Assembly (NCBI RefSeq): GCF_013364195.1 | Contig: NZ_CP054918.1 | Span: 868,001 to 932,000, forward strand | Length of the DNA: 64,000 nucleotides | Direction of reading: 5' to 3' | From: Streptomyces sp. NA04227 | Lineage (GTDB): Bacteria > Actinomycetota > Actinomycetes > Streptomycetales > Streptomycetaceae | Shown: positions 34,002-43,203 of the stretch, piece by piece | Layout: the number at the start of each line of letters is the position of its first letter | How positions within the stretch are numbered: position 1 is the first letter of the stretch | Notes under the pieces: generated by a model | Databases searched by the model: none | What the model saw: only the letters and a program-made list of their open reading frames with translations | Told to the model about the DNA's origin: nothing | Made by a program: the position numbers and the translations under genes

Positions 34002-36530
34002 TCAGGCGCCGCGCAGCACCGCCCCGGTGCGCTCGCTCGCCAAAGCGATGGCCGCCTCGCGTGCGGTGGAGGCCTCCTCCACGGTGAGCGTGCGGTCGGC
34101 CGCGCGGAAGCGCAGCGCGTACGCCAGGGACTTCTTGCCCTCACCGATCTGGTCGCCGGTGTAGACGTCGAACAGCCGCAGCGACTCCAGGAGTTCGCCC
34201 GCGCCCTCGCGCAGTACGCGTTCCACGTCCGCGGCGGGCACCGAGGAGTCCACCACGAGGGCGACGTCCTGGGTGGCCACCGGGAAGGAGGAGATCCGCG
34301 GACCGGGCACCACGGGATCGCCCGCGGCCTCCAGACGGTCCAGGTCGAGCTCCATCGCGCAGGCACGCGCGGGCAGGCCGAGGGCCTTCACCACGCGCGG
34401 GTGCAGCTCGCCCGCGTAGCCGATGATCTCCTCGGTGCCGTCGACGACGACCGCGAGTTCGGCGCAGCGACCCGGGTGCCAGGGCCCGTAACCGCCCTGC
34501 CGGACGAGGAGTTCGGCACCGGCCTCACGGGCGACGACGCGCGCGGACTCCACGGCGTCGGCCCAGTCGGCCGGGCGGCCCTTGCCCCACCAGCCGGACT
34601 GCTCACGGGCGCCCGCGAGGACCACGGCCAGGTGCCGGGGCTGCTCGGGCAGGGTGGCTTCGAGCGAGGCGATCTCCGCCTCGGTCGGGCGCCGGTCGAC
34701 GGGCAGCCGCACCGGCTGGGCCTGGTTCTCGCGGGGCCTGAAGACCAGACCCGACTCGAACAGCGCCACGTCGTGGTTGCCGCGCCCTTCGTTGCGCCGC
34801 AGCGCGCCGAGCAGTCCGGGCAGCAGCGTGGTGCGCAGCGCGGGCTCCTCGTCGGAGAGCGGATTGACCAGCCGGACCATACGGCGGGCCGGGTCGTCGG
34901 CGGCCAGGCCGAGCTGGTCCAGCGCGCCCTCGCCGAGGAACGGGTAGCTGAGCGTCTCGACGTATCCGGCGCCCGCGAGCGCCCGGCCGACCCTGCGGTG
35001 CAGCCGCTGGCGCGAGGTCAGGCCGCGGCCCGCGGGGGGCTTGGGCAGCGTGGAGGGCAGGTTCTCGTAGCCCTCCAGGCGGATGACCTCTTCGGCCAGG
35101 TCGTTGGGGTCGGTGAGGTCGGGACGCCACGACGGCACCGTGACGGTCAGCTCGTCCTGCCCGCTGACGTCGCAGCCGATCTCCTGGAGACGACGGACCA
35201 CGGTCTCCCAGCCGTACGCCACGCCCGCGACCTTGTCCGGGTGGTCGGCCGGGATGGTGACGGTGCGCGGTGCGACCAACGCGGTGACCTCGGTGACGCC
35301 CGCCTCGGCGGTGCCGCCCGCGAGCAGGACCAGGAGGTCCACGGTGCGCTGTGCGGCGGCGGCCGCGGCCTGCGGGTCGACGCCGCGCTCGAAGCGGCGG
35401 GAGGCCTCGGAGCCGAGCTTGTGGCGCCGGGCGGTACGGGCGATGGACAGCGCGTCGAAGTGCGCCGCCTCGATGACCACCTCGGTGGTGCCGTGCACCC
35501 GGCCCGTCTCCGGGTCCGCGGTGGCGTCGGCGATCTCGGTGTTGGCACCGCCCATCACGCCGGCGAGACCGATCGGGCCGCGGTCGTCGGTGATCACCAG
35601 ATCCCCGGCGTCCAGCACCCGGTCCACCCCGTCCAGGGTGGTGAACTTCTCGCCCTGGCGCGCACGGCGTACGCCGATGGTGCCCTCGATCCGCGCGCGG
35701 TCGTAGGCGTGCAGCGGCTGACCGAGCTCCAGCATCACGTAGTTGGTGATGTCGACGGCGAGCGAGACGCTGCGCATGCCCGCCTTCTGCAGCCTGCGCT
35801 GCAGCCAGATCGGGGAGCGGGCCTCGGGGTCGAGGCCGGTGACGGTACGCGCCGTGAAGCGGTCGCAGCCCTGCGGGTCGTCGATCTGCACCGCGTAGCC
35901 GTAGGAGTTCGGCGCGGGGACGTCGAGCAGCGCCGGGTCGCGCAGCGGCAGCCCGAAGGCGGTGGCGGTCTCGCGGGCGACGCCGCGCAGCGAGAGGCAG
36001 TAGCCGCGGTCGGGCGTGACGGCGATGTCCAGGACCTCGTCGAGGAGTTCGAGGAGTTCGATCGCGTCGGTGCCGGGCTCGTACTCGGGCGGCAGCACGA
36101 TGATGCCGCCCGAACTGTCGTCGCCCATGCCGAGTTCGTCGCCGGAGCAGATCATGCCGCGCGAGACCTTGCCGTAGGTCTTGCGCTCGGCGATCGCGAA
36201 ACCGCCGGGCAGGACGGCGCCGGGGAGCACGACCACTACCTTGTCGCCGACGGCGAAGTTGCGGGCGCCGCAGACGATTTCCTGCGGCTCGCCGGTCTTG
36301 TTGGAGTCGCCGACGTCGACGGTGCAGAAGCGGATCGGCTTCTTGAACTCCGTCAGCTCCTCGATGGTCAGCACCTTGCCGACCACCAGGGGGCCCTTGA
36401 GCCCGGCACCGAGCTGCTCGACGGTCTCCACCTCGAGCCCGGCCGAAATGAGCTTGGCCTGTACGTCACGGCCGGACACCGTGGCCGGCAGGTCGACGTA
36501 CTCCCGCAGCCAAGAAAGCGGGACCCGCAT
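34002..36530 (-). CDS. pheT: Phenylalanyl-tRNA synthetase beta subunit
   Basis: 842 aa. N-terminal tRNA-binding domain of the EMAP/YgjH type ([27 protein letters not shown]), a B3/B4 editing domain ([20 protein letters not shown]), B5 domain ([17 protein letters not shown]) and a C-terminal ferredoxin-fold anticodon-binding (FDX-ACB) domain ([29 protein letters not shown]). With PheS it forms the alpha2beta2 enzyme charging tRNA-Phe. Its ATG shares one base with the pheS stop. Confidence 0.98.
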   Translation of the reverse strand: MRVPLSWLREYVDLPATVSGRDVQAKLISAGLEVETVEQLGAGLKGPLVVGKVLTIEELTEFKKPIRFCTVDVGDSNKTGEPQEIVCGARNFAVGDKVVVVLPGAVLPGGFAIAERKTYGKVSRGMICSGDELGMGDDSSGGIIVLPPEYEPGTDAIELLELLDEVLDIAVTPDRGYCLSLRGVARETATAFGLPLRDPALLDVPAPNSYGYAVQIDDPQGCDRFTARTVTGLDPEARSPIWLQRRLQKAGMRSVSLAVDITNYVMLELGQPLHAYDRARIEGTIGVRRARQGEKFTTLDGVDRVLDAGDLVITDDRGPIGLAGVMGGANTEIADATADPETGRVHGTTEVVIEAAHFDALSIARTARRHKLGSEASRRFERGVDPQAAAAAAQRTVDLLVLLAGGTAEAGVTEVTALVAPRTVTIPADHPDKVAGVAYGWETVVRRLQEIGCDVSGQDELTVTVPSWRPDLTDPNDLAEEVIRLEGYENLPSTLPKPPAGRGLTSRQRLHRRVGRALAGAGYVETLSYPFLGEGALDQLGLAADDPARRMVRLVNPLSDEEPALRTTLLPGLLGALRRNEGRGNHDVALFESGLVFRPRENQAQPVRLPVDRRPTEAEIASLEATLPEQPRHLAVVLAGAREQSGWWGKGRPADWADAVESARVVAREAGAELLVRQGGYGPWHPGRCAELAVVVDGTEEIIGYAGELHPRVVKALGLPARACAMELDLDRLEAAGDPVVPGPRISSFPVATQDVALVVDSSVPAADVERVLREGAGELLESLRLFDVYTGDQIGEGKKSLAYALRFRAADRTLTVEEASTAREAAIALASERTGAVLRGA

Positions 36531-37669
36531 CAGATCTCCATCCCGAACGGCCGGGTGAACCGGACGTCGCCCTCGAACATGTCACGCATGTCTTCGACGT
36601 TGTGGCGGAACATCAGCATCCGCTCGATGCCGAAGCCGAACGCGAAGCCGCTGTACTTCTCCGGGTCCACACCGCAGGCGATCAGCACGCGCGGATTGAC
36701 CATGCCGCAGCCGCCGAGCTCGATCCAGCCCTCGCTGGAACAGGTACGGCAGGGCCGGTCCGGATTGCCGACCGAGGCGCCCCGGCACACGTAGCAGAGC
36801 ATGTCCATCTCGGCGGACGGCTCGGTGAAGGGGAAGTAGTTGGGCCGCAGCCGGGTCTTCATGTCCGGGCCGAAGAGCGACTGGACCATGTGGTCCAGGG
36901 TGCCCTTCAGGTCGGCCATGGTCAGACCCTCGTCGACGGCGAGCAGCTCGATCTGGTGGAAGACCGGGGAGTGCGTGGCGTCGAGTTCGTCGGTGCGGTA
37001 GACGCGGCCCGGGCAGACCACGTAGACCGGCACCTCGTGCTCGAGCAGGGCACGGATCTGCACCGGCGAGGTGTGGGTACGCAGCACGACACCGGACTCG
37101 TCGCCCTCGGTGGGCTTTCCGTCCGGGCGGGTGCCCTGCACGAAGAAGGTGTCCTGCATCTGCCGGGCCGGGTGGTCGGGCAGGAAGTTGAGCGCGTCGA
37201 AGTTGAACCACTCGGCCTCGGCCTCGGGCCCCTCCGCGACCTCGTAGCCCATGGCCACGAAGACGTCCGCGACCCGCTCCATGAACGTGGTCAGCGGATG
37301 CCGCGCACCCGCCGGTTCGCGGTCGTGCGGCAGGGTGACGTCCACGGCCTCCTCGACGAGTACGCGGGCGTCGCGCTCCTCCTCGAGTTCGGCCTGCCTG
37401 GCGGCGAGCGCCTTGGAGACGGCGCCGCGGGCCTGGCCCACGCGCTTGCCCGCCTCGGCCTTGGCCTGCGGCGGCAGTGCGCCGATCTCGCGGTTGGCGA
37501 GGGCCAGCGGCGAGGTGCCGCCCGTGTGGGCGACCTTCTTCTCGTGGAGCTGGTCGAGGTCACCGGCGGCGGCGAAGGCGGCGAGCGCCTCGTCCCGCAT
37601 GCGCTCGATGTTCTCCGGTTTCAGTGCCTCGACCTCGACAGGGTCGTACGACTTGTTCGGTGCCGACAT
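36530..37669 (-). CDS. pheS: Phenylalanyl-tRNA synthetase alpha subunit
   Basis: 379 aa, class II catalytic subunit. N-terminal coiled coil (about 10-100), then class II motifs: [32 protein letters not shown] (motif 2 side: [12 protein letters not shown] and [20 protein letters not shown]) and [13 protein letters not shown] (motif 3). It contains a [19 protein letters not shown] cysteine segment seen in actinobacterial PheS. Start MSAPNKSYD at 37669. Confidence 0.98.
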   Translation of the reverse strand: MSAPNKSYDPVEVEALKPENIERMRDEALAAFAAAGDLDQLHEKKVAHTGGTSPLALANREIGALPPQAKAEAGKRVGQARGAVSKALAARQAELEEERDARVLVEEAVDVTLPHDREPAGARHPLTTFMERVADVFVAMGYEVAEGPEAEAEWFNFDALNFLPDHPARQMQDTFFVQGTRPDGKPTEGDESGVVLRTHTSPVQIRALLEHEVPVYVVCPGRVYRTDELDATHSPVFHQIELLAVDEGLTMADLKGTLDHMVQSLFGPDMKTRLRPNYFPFTEPSAEMDMLCYVCRGASVGNPDRPCRTCSSEGWIELGGCGMVNPRVLIACGVDPEKYSGFAFGFGIERMLMFRHNVEDMRDMFEGDVRFTRPFGMEI

Positions 37670-37814
37670 CTCTTCCCGTGCTTCCGGTTGGCTGGCGGTG
37701 GGTCCCCGTGCCCGAGTCGGTCGAGGAACGCCAAAACGTCGCGCTGGGCAGACGCAAAGGTGCCAAAGGCCGAGTCTATCGGGGACGAGGTGCGGGGTTC
37801 GCGCCCGTGGGTCC

Positions 37815-39032
37815 TCAGCTGAGATAAGCCGGGGCCGCCACGGGCAGGGTAAATCGGAACCGGGCGCCGCCGCCCGGTGCCCTGCCGACGGTGATGGTGC
37901 CGCCGTGGGCCTCGACGATTCCCTTGACGATGTAGAGGCCGAGGCCGGTCCCGCCGCGCTTGCTGCCCCGCCAGAACCGGGTGAAGACGCGGTTCATCGA
38001 CTCCTCGGGGATACCGGGGCCCTCGTCGCTCACGGTGACCGCCGTCCCTTCCGTCTCGCCCGCGGCCGCTGCGGCCCCGCGTCCGGGCTGTGCGTTCGGC
38101 GGATTCGGCGGATTCGGGGTCTGCGCCGTCTTCGCCGAGCTCTTCAGCCGCGCGGGTGCCACGTCGATGGTGACGGTTCCCTCGCCGTGCCGCACCGCGT
38201 TTTCCAGCAGGTTGCTCAGCACCTGGTCGATCTTGTCGGGATCGGCCCACAGGGCGGGCAACGGCTGTTCCACTCGTACGAGGAAGCGGTGCGCGGGCTG
38301 TCCGGCGGCGACGTGCGCCTGGATGTGCCGCCCGACGGCCGCGCCGATGTCGACGGGCTGGCGGCGCACCTCCAGACGTCCGGAGTCGATGCGGGAGATG
38401 TCCAGGAGTTCGGCGATCAGCCGGGTGACGCGGTTGGCGTCCGCGTCGACCGTCTCCAGCATCAGCCGCTTCTGGTCGTCGGTGAAGCGTTCCCACTTGG
38501 CGAGCAGGGTGGCCGTGAAACCCTTCACCGAGGTCAGCGGCGAGCGCAGTTCGTGCGCGACGGTGGCGATGAGTTCGGCGTGGCTGCGTTCGGTACGGCG
38601 CCGCGCCTCGGTGTCCCGCAGCGCCACCACCAGACGGCATACGGGGCCGGTGGGCCGGGTGCGCACGTAGCGCGCGGAGACCAGGACCTCACGCCCGCCG
38701 GGCAGCAGCAGATTGCGCTCGGGCTGCGCGACGCGCGTGGCGAGGCCGCCGTACGGATCGGTCAGCCGCCACCAGCGCCGCCCCTCCAGGTCCTCCAGCG
38801 GCAGCACGGACTCCAGCGGCAGGCCCAGCGCCCGCTCGGCCGGGATCTTGGTGATACGGGCGGCGGCGGCGTTGAAGCAGACGACGGTGCCCGCCTCGTC
38901 GGCGATGACCAGACCGTCGGGGAGCTCGTCGGGATCCAGGCCGCCGGGAAGGCCCGGGCTCTCGGGGAGCGTGCCGGGGGCCGGACCATCGACGCCGGGG
39001 CGCGCGGGCAGGCCGTCGGCGGCGACACTCAT
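37815..39032 (-). CDS. ohkA: Orphan sensor histidine kinase (OhkA-like)
   Basis: 405 aa. N-terminal PAS-like domain (about 38-140: DGLVIADEAGTVVCFNAAAARI), HisKA dimerisation domain with phosphoaccepting H160 in ATVAHELRSPLTS, and a HATPase domain with the N box LSNLLENAVRHG, G1 DEGPGIP and G2 GGTGLGLYIVKGI. No TM segment, so cytosolic. No response regulator gene is adjacent. Its place between pheST and the SpoU/rplT genes is that of S. coelicolor OhkA (SCO1596), an orphan kinase reported to affect development and antibiotic synthesis. Assignment by position and domain order. Confidence 0.82.
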   Translation of the reverse strand: MSVAADGLPARPGVDGPAPGTLPESPGLPGGLDPDELPDGLVIADEAGTVVCFNAAAARITKIPAERALGLPLESVLPLEDLEGRRWWRLTDPYGGLATRVAQPERNLLLPGGREVLVSARYVRTRPTGPVCRLVVALRDTEARRRTERSHAELIATVAHELRSPLTSVKGFTATLLAKWERFTDDQKRLMLETVDADANRVTRLIAELLDISRIDSGRLEVRRQPVDIGAAVGRHIQAHVAAGQPAHRFLVRVEQPLPALWADPDKIDQVLSNLLENAVRHGEGTVTIDVAPARLKSSAKTAQTPNPPNPPNAQPGRGAAAAAGETEGTAVTVSDEGPGIPEESMNRVFTRFWRGSKRGGTGLGLYIVKGIVEAHGGTITVGRAPGGGARFRFTLPVAAPAYLS

Positions 39033-39160
39033 CCCCGTTCCCCGCCCTTCCGCCTCGTGGTGCTGCTGTTCGGTTCCGACCGGCCCCGGTGATCGGTGTT
39101 GGTGATACCCGTCGGTTCCTGATGGTCCTCGGGCGGGTCACCTTACCCAATCCCGGTTGC

Positions 39161-39982
39161 TCAGCGGCATCCGCCGGGTGCGCGCTGTGCACGGGCCGAG
39201 GCGTACAGACAGACGGCCGCCGCGGTGGCCAGATTCAGACTCTCGGCCCGGCCGTGGATGGGCACCCGGACGACGGCGTCGGCCAGTGCCCGGGTCTCCT
39301 CGGGCAGCCCCCAGGCCTCGTTGCCGAAGACCCAGGCGGTGGGCCCGCCCATGGAACCGCGGTCCAGTTCGCTGTCCAGGTCGTCCTGCCCTGCGCCGTC
39401 GGCGGCCAGTACGCGTACGCCGCTTTCCCGCAGCTCCTCGACGGCCTGCCGGACCGGTACGCCCACCGCGACCGGCAGATGGAACAGCGAACCGACCGAG
39501 GCGCGCACGCACTTGGGGTTGTACAGGTCCACGGAGGCGTCGGTAAGGATCACGGCCTCGGCGCCCGCGGCGTCGGCGCAGCGCAGCACGGTGCCCGCGT
39601 TGCCGGGGTCCCGTACATGCGCGAGAACGGCGACGAGTTTCGGCCGCGCGCGCAGGATCTCGGCGAAGTCCGTGTCGAGGAAACGGCACAGGCCGACGAT
39701 GCCCTGCGGGGTGACCGTGTCGGACATCTCGGCGACGACCTCGTCACTGGCCGTCAGGACGGGGACCCTCGCGTCCCGGCAGGCCGCGAGGATGTCGGCG
39801 TGCCGCTCGGCGGCGTCGGCCGTGACGTACACCTCGATGAGATGGGCGAGCGCCTCCCGTACCGCCTGCGGCCCCTCGGCCAGGAAGCGGCGCTCCTTGC
39901 CGCGGAAGCTGCGCTTGGCCAGGCGGCGGGCCGCCACCACGCGCGGGGAGCGCAGGGACGTCAGCTCGGGGACTGCTGCCAT
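39161..39982 (-). CDS. SpoU/TrmH family RNA 2'-O-methyltransferase
   Basis: 273 aa from ATG at 39982. N-terminal substrate-binding part (ARRLAKRSFRGKERRFLAEGPQAV), SPOUT motif 1 VRDPGNAGTVLRCADAAG, motif 2 WVFGNEAWGLP and motif 3 PIHGRAESLNLATAAAVCLYA. It forms a trefoil-knot fold that methylates ribose in rRNA or tRNA; the exact target is not given by the sequence. The gene follows rplT on the same strand. Confidence 0.92.
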   Translation of the reverse strand: MAAVPELTSLRSPRVVAARRLAKRSFRGKERRFLAEGPQAVREALAHLIEVYVTADAAERHADILAACRDARVPVLTASDEVVAEMSDTVTPQGIVGLCRFLDTDFAEILRARPKLVAVLAHVRDPGNAGTVLRCADAAGAEAVILTDASVDLYNPKCVRASVGSLFHLPVAVGVPVRQAVEELRESGVRVLAADGAGQDDLDSELDRGSMGGPTAWVFGNEAWGLPEETRALADAVVRVPIHGRAESLNLATAAAVCLYASARAQRAPGGCR

Positions 39983-40099
39983 CAAGGGTCCGGTCTGCCT
40001 TCGTGTCGGGAGCGGTGACGGTTTCGGGAGGGGTGTCGTCGCGGAATCGGTGCCGGGAGCGGTGTGCGTTCCGGCCGCCGCGCGGGGCCCGTTACACGG

Positions 40100-40130
40100 C
40101 GGACCCGCAGGCCCAGGGCCTGCGGGTCCG
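40100..40130 (-). terminator. Terminator after rplT
   Basis: CGGACCCGCAGGCC (40100-40113) and GGCCTGCGGGTCCG (40117-40130), a perfect 14-bp stem with a 3-nt loop, 28 bp beyond the rplT stop. Confidence 0.85.
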
Positions 40131-40157
40131 GCTGAAGTATCGGCGTACGCCCGTGCG

Positions 40158-40541
40158 TCAGGCGGCCTTCGGCGCGTTGACGTCGCTCGGCAGCGCCTTC
40201 TGCGCGACCTCGACGAGCGCCGCGAAGGCGTTCTCGTCGTTGACGGCGAGGTCCGCGAGGATCTTGCGGTCGACCTCGATGTTGGCGGCCTTCAGACCCT
40301 GGATGAAGCGGTTGTACGTCATGCCGTTGGCGCGGGCAGCGGCGTTGATGCGCTGGATCCACAGCTGACGGAAGTCGCCCTTGCGCTTCTTGCGGTCGTT
40401 GTAGTTGTAGACGAGGGAGTGGGTGACCTGCTCCTTCGCCTTGCGGTACAGGCGCGAACGCTGACCGCGGTAGCCGCTGGCCTGCTCGAGGATTGCCCGG
40501 CGCTTCTTGTGGGCGTTCACTGCCCGCTTGACGCGTGCCAC
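40158..40541 (-). CDS. rplT: Ribosomal protein bL20
   Basis: 127 aa, GTG start ([38 protein letters not shown] is the basic N-terminal arm). The C-terminal globular domain has [25 protein letters not shown]. bL20 is an early 50S assembly protein. Third gene of the infC-rpmI-rplT unit. The C-terminal ends [17 protein letters not shown]. Confidence 0.98.
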   Translation of the reverse strand: MARVKRAVNAHKKRRAILEQASGYRGQRSRLYRKAKEQVTHSLVYNYNDRKKRKGDFRQLWIQRINAAARANGMTYNRFIQGLKAANIEVDRKILADLAVNDENAFAALVEVAQKALPSDVNAPKAA

Positions 40542-40640
40542 TTGTTGACTCCTTGTAGCGGGGCCGCGGTTGTCCTCACGCGGCCCGGTTTCGAATAGGT
40601 CCCGGTCCAGTCGTCGGGCCCCGCGATCGGGGCCCCGACG

Positions 40641-40835
40641 TCACTTGCCGAGAAGCTTCTTGATCTTCGCGGCGTCGCCCGGGGCCATCTCGGCGTTGCC
40701 ACTGAGGCGACGCGTCAGACGGGACGACTTGTGCTCGAGCAGGTGGCGCTTGCCGGCGCGCTCACGAAGCACCTTGCCGGAGCCGGTGACCTTGAAGCGC
40801 TTCTTGGAACCGCTGTGCGTCTTGTTCTTCGGCAT
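40641..40835 (-). CDS. rpmI: Ribosomal protein bL35
   Basis: 64 aa, start [20 protein letters not shown] and the family segment [19 protein letters not shown]. Located between infC and rplT as in most bacteria. Confidence 0.98.
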   Translation of the reverse strand: MPKNKTHSGSKKRFKVTGSGKVLRERAGKRHLLEHKSSRLTRRLSGNAEMAPGDAAKIKKLLGK

Positions 40836-40950
40836 AGCGCCGTTATCTCCTCGTCAGTGGCGCCCCCTGCCGGTCACTGTCGACTGTGTCGACCGACCGG
40901 CGCACGGGAGCGTCAGTTGTATCGGTGTCATCCGGAGCGGTGGCTCCGGA

Positions 40951-41571
40951 TCAGGCCTCGGCGGGCTCCTCGGCGGACTGGTCCGCCGCTCGGGTCTGAC
41001 CCTGACGCTCCGCCTTGCGGGCCGCCTGGGCTTCCCGGGCCTCGGCCATGGCCTCGGTCTTCTTCTTGTGCGGACCGAGGACCATGATCATGTTGCGGCC
41101 GTCCTGCTTCGGGTTCGACTCCACGAATCCGAGGTCCTGGACATCCTCCGCGAGCCGCTGCAGCAGCCGGTAGCCGAGCTCCGGACGGGACTGCTCGCGA
41201 CCACGGAACATGATCGTGATCTTGACCTTGTCCCCCTGCTTGAGGAACCGGACGACGTGACCCTTTTTGGTGTCGTAGTCGTGCGGGTCGATCTTCGGCC
41301 GGAGCTTCATCTCCTTGATGACCGTGTGCGCCTGGTTCTTGCGCGCCTCACGGGCCTTCATGGCCGACTCGTACTTGAACTTCCCGTAGTCCATGAGCTT
41401 GCAGACCGGCGGGCGGGCGTTCGCCGCGACCTCGACCAGGTCCAGGTCGTACTCCTGCGCAAGCTCCAGGGCCTTGGCAAGCGGGACAATCCCGACCTGC
41501 TCGCCGCTGGGACCGACAAGTCGCACCTCGGGAACGCGAATCCGGTCGTTGATGCGGGGCTCGGCGCTGAT
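40951..41571 (-). CDS. infC: Translation initiation factor IF-3, with ATC start codon
   Basis: 206 aa. The N-domain has [26 protein letters not shown] and the C-domain [35 protein letters not shown]-terminal tail of about 25 residues is Ala/Glu/Lys-rich. There is no ATG/GTG/TTG at the expected place: AGGAGG-ATCC-ATC-AGCGCCGAG puts an ATC exactly at the family start (41571). Non-AUG infC starts allow IF-3 to repress its own translation, since it discriminates against such codons; E. coli uses AUU. So the ATC is probably real and functional. Confidence 0.93.
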   Translation of the reverse strand: MSAEPRINDRIRVPEVRLVGPSGEQVGIVPLAKALELAQEYDLDLVEVAANARPPVCKLMDYGKFKYESAMKAREARKNQAHTVIKEMKLRPKIDPHDYDTKKGHVVRFLKQGDKVKITIMFRGREQSRPELGYRLLQRLAEDVQDLGFVESNPKQDGRNMIMVLGPHKKKTEAMAEAREAQAARKAERQGQTRAADQSAEEPAEA

Positions 41572-41945
41572 GGATCCTCCTCGGTAGCACCGCGCGGCGG
41601 TCTGGCGGACAGCCGCGCAACGTCTCTTCTTCTGTCGACCTGGCCGGTGCCGGAACGCGAAAATGCCCCGGAGGGTCACGGGCGGGGCTCCTGCACTACC
41701 GGAACACCGCCGCGCTGAACGCGGGGCATCGAACGGAATCCGTCTCGGGGGACGGCGTCCGTCTGACCGGTGACCCGTCGCCCGAAGGGCGACCGGGTGG
41801 GAGTTCGGAGCCTCCACTTGCGGGCCGGGCACACAGGCGTCCGGCCGGTCGTCACACCAGATTAGCAGTTCCCGGCAGGTGGGGCGAACCGCTGCGCGGG
41901 GCCCTGTGGACCGGGCACCCGTGGGCGGGGCCTATCGTGTCCGTC
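41572..41945. promoter_or_regulatory. infC leader and divergent promoter region, with a possible attenuator hairpin
   Basis: 374 bp. On the minus strand, about 95 bases before infC, GCCCCG (41683-41688) and CGGGGC (41665-41670) can pair, followed by ATTTT, like a weak intrinsic attenuator. The start of the DUF1844 gene lies at the far end on the plus strand. No leader peptide is convincing. Confidence 0.4.
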
Positions 41946-42332
41946 ATGAGCGACCCCAGCCAGGACAGCCCGGCCGCCGGAGACAGTGCGCCCGGCGCCG
42001 ATTTCGACACCATGACCCGTGACATCGCGGATGTTCCCGCGGTCGAGGTGATCACGACGGTGGCAGTGCACCTGATGAGTGCCGCCGCGGTCAACCTCGG
42101 TCTCGCCGAGGGCGGCGAGACCCACAAGGACCTGGACGAGGCGCGCAAGCTGATCCACGCCCTGGCGGGCCTGCTGGACGCCGGCACCACGGAGATCAGC
42201 TCCTTCCACGCCGCGCCCCTGCGCGACGGCCTGAAGTCGCTGCAGCTCGCGTTCCGCGAAGCGTCCACGGTGCCGGACGAGCCCGGCCAGGGTCCCGGCG
42301 AGAAGTACACCGGGGCGGTCTTCGGCCGCTGA
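41946..42332 (+). CDS. DUF1844 domain protein
   Basis: 128 aa from MSDPSQDSPAAGDSA. The DUF1844 core reads VITTVAVHLMSAAAVNLGLAE, DEARKLIHALAGLLDAG and RDGLKSLQLAFREAS. The domain is widespread in actinobacteria next to infC; its function is not established. The ATG at 41946 is preferred over an in-frame codon three residues upstream. Confidence 0.92.
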   Translation: MSDPSQDSPAAGDSAPGADFDTMTRDIADVPAVEVITTVAVHLMSAAAVNLGLAEGGETHKDLDEARKLIHALAGLLDAGTTEISSFHAAPLRDGLKSLQLAFREASTVPDEPGQGPGEKYTGAVFGR

Positions 42333-42362
42333 GCCGGGCGGACTTCCGAACGCCCAACCGAT

Positions 42363-42401
42363 GGGCCCGTCTTCGACCTGATCAGGGTCGCAGGCGGGCC
42401 C
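42363..42401. terminator. Bidirectional terminator between DUF1844 and sseB genes
   Basis: GGGCCCG (42363-42369) with CGGGCCC (42395-42401), and an inner CGACC/GGTCG stem (42374-42378, 42386-42390). Confidence 0.75.
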
Positions 42402-42411
42402 ACCGGTCATC

Positions 42412-42465
42412 TCACGCCCGTACGTAGAGCGGCTTGTCTCAGGCCCGTACGTAGAGCGGCTTGCC
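42412..42465. repeat. 27-bp tandem duplication of the sseB 3' end
   Basis: Two 27-bp units, 42412-42438 and 42439-42465, differ at two positions. In the minus-strand frame each encodes KPLYVRA plus a TGA stop, so the second half of the repeat lies just beyond the real stop of sseB. It looks like a recent slippage duplication that includes the stop codon. Confidence 0.85.
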
Positions 42466-43170
42466 GCCCGGAGTGGCGTCGGCGGGCAGCAGGGCGAGGT
42501 CGAGGCCGCGTACCAGCCGGGCGCGCAGGGTCTCGTCGGCGGCGAGCCGTTCGGCGATGCGCCGGGCGGCCGGTGCCGGGTCGGTGCCCGGGTCCAGGAC
42601 CAGGGCGAGGGTCCCGTCGCCGGAGCCGGGGCCCAAGTGGGCGCGCTCGACGCAGGGTTCGGCCGCGACCGCCTCCCGTACCGCCGTGATGACGGCCGGG
42701 TCGGCCAGCGGATCGGCGCTGGTGCGGCCCTCGGCGAGGGCCAGCAGCGCCGGGCCGGTGAGCGGATAGACGACGGGGCCCGCGACGTCGAGGAGCAGGG
42801 TGTCCGCCTTCTCGTGGGCGGCGGCCTGCAGTGCCTGGTGCAGCGGGACGGCCACCGGTCGCGCCGCCGGGTCCCAGCGCGCCAGCGACTCGGTGGAGGT
42901 GAAGGCGGGCAGCGCCTTGCGCGTGCCCGCCTTCAGCGTGGGCACCGCCATATCGCTGGTCTTCTCGTGACGCATGCCGTTCTCATCCGTCTCCACCTCA
43001 CCCAGCACCGCGACGACCGGTACGAGCAGACGCGCGTCCTTCAGGGCCGCGAGCACCTGGGGTTCGGCGGCCGTGTCCGCCGCCCAGGCCGCGAGTGCGG
43101 CGGTGAGCCGGGGGTCGGCCGAGCCGTCGTCGTCTTGGAAGGCCGAGTCGGGGATGTTCTTGTTCGCCAC
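42439..43170 (-). CDS. SseB family protein
   Basis: 243 aa from GTG at 43170. Two SseB-like halves: DSAFQDDDGSADPRLTAALAAW and LKDARLLVPVVAVLGEVETDENG.. EKTSDMAVPTLKAGTRKALPAFTSTESL, followed by a C-terminal part with GLDLALLPADATPGGKPLYV. SseB (enhanced serine sensitivity) proteins are thought to bind other proteins, with function unclear. It is upstream of the mycosin-like protease in reverse order (downstream in transcription). Confidence 0.85.
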   Translation of the reverse strand: MANKNIPDSAFQDDDGSADPRLTAALAAWAADTAAEPQVLAALKDARLLVPVVAVLGEVETDENGMRHEKTSDMAVPTLKAGTRKALPAFTSTESLARWDPAARPVAVPLHQALQAAAHEKADTLLLDVAGPVVYPLTGPALLALAEGRTSADPLADPAVITAVREAVAAEPCVERAHLGPGSGDGTLALVLDPGTDPAPAARRIAERLAADETLRARLVRGLDLALLPADATPGGKPLYVRA

Positions 43171-43203
43171 GGTCGTCGACCCTATCCGGCGCCGGAGGGC
43201 GGT

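Noticed and set aside
33731..34087. Plus-strand ORF between pheT and the TPR regulator
   Set aside because: No ribosome site, Arg/Pro-rich composition and it crosses the pheT terminator and coding strand.
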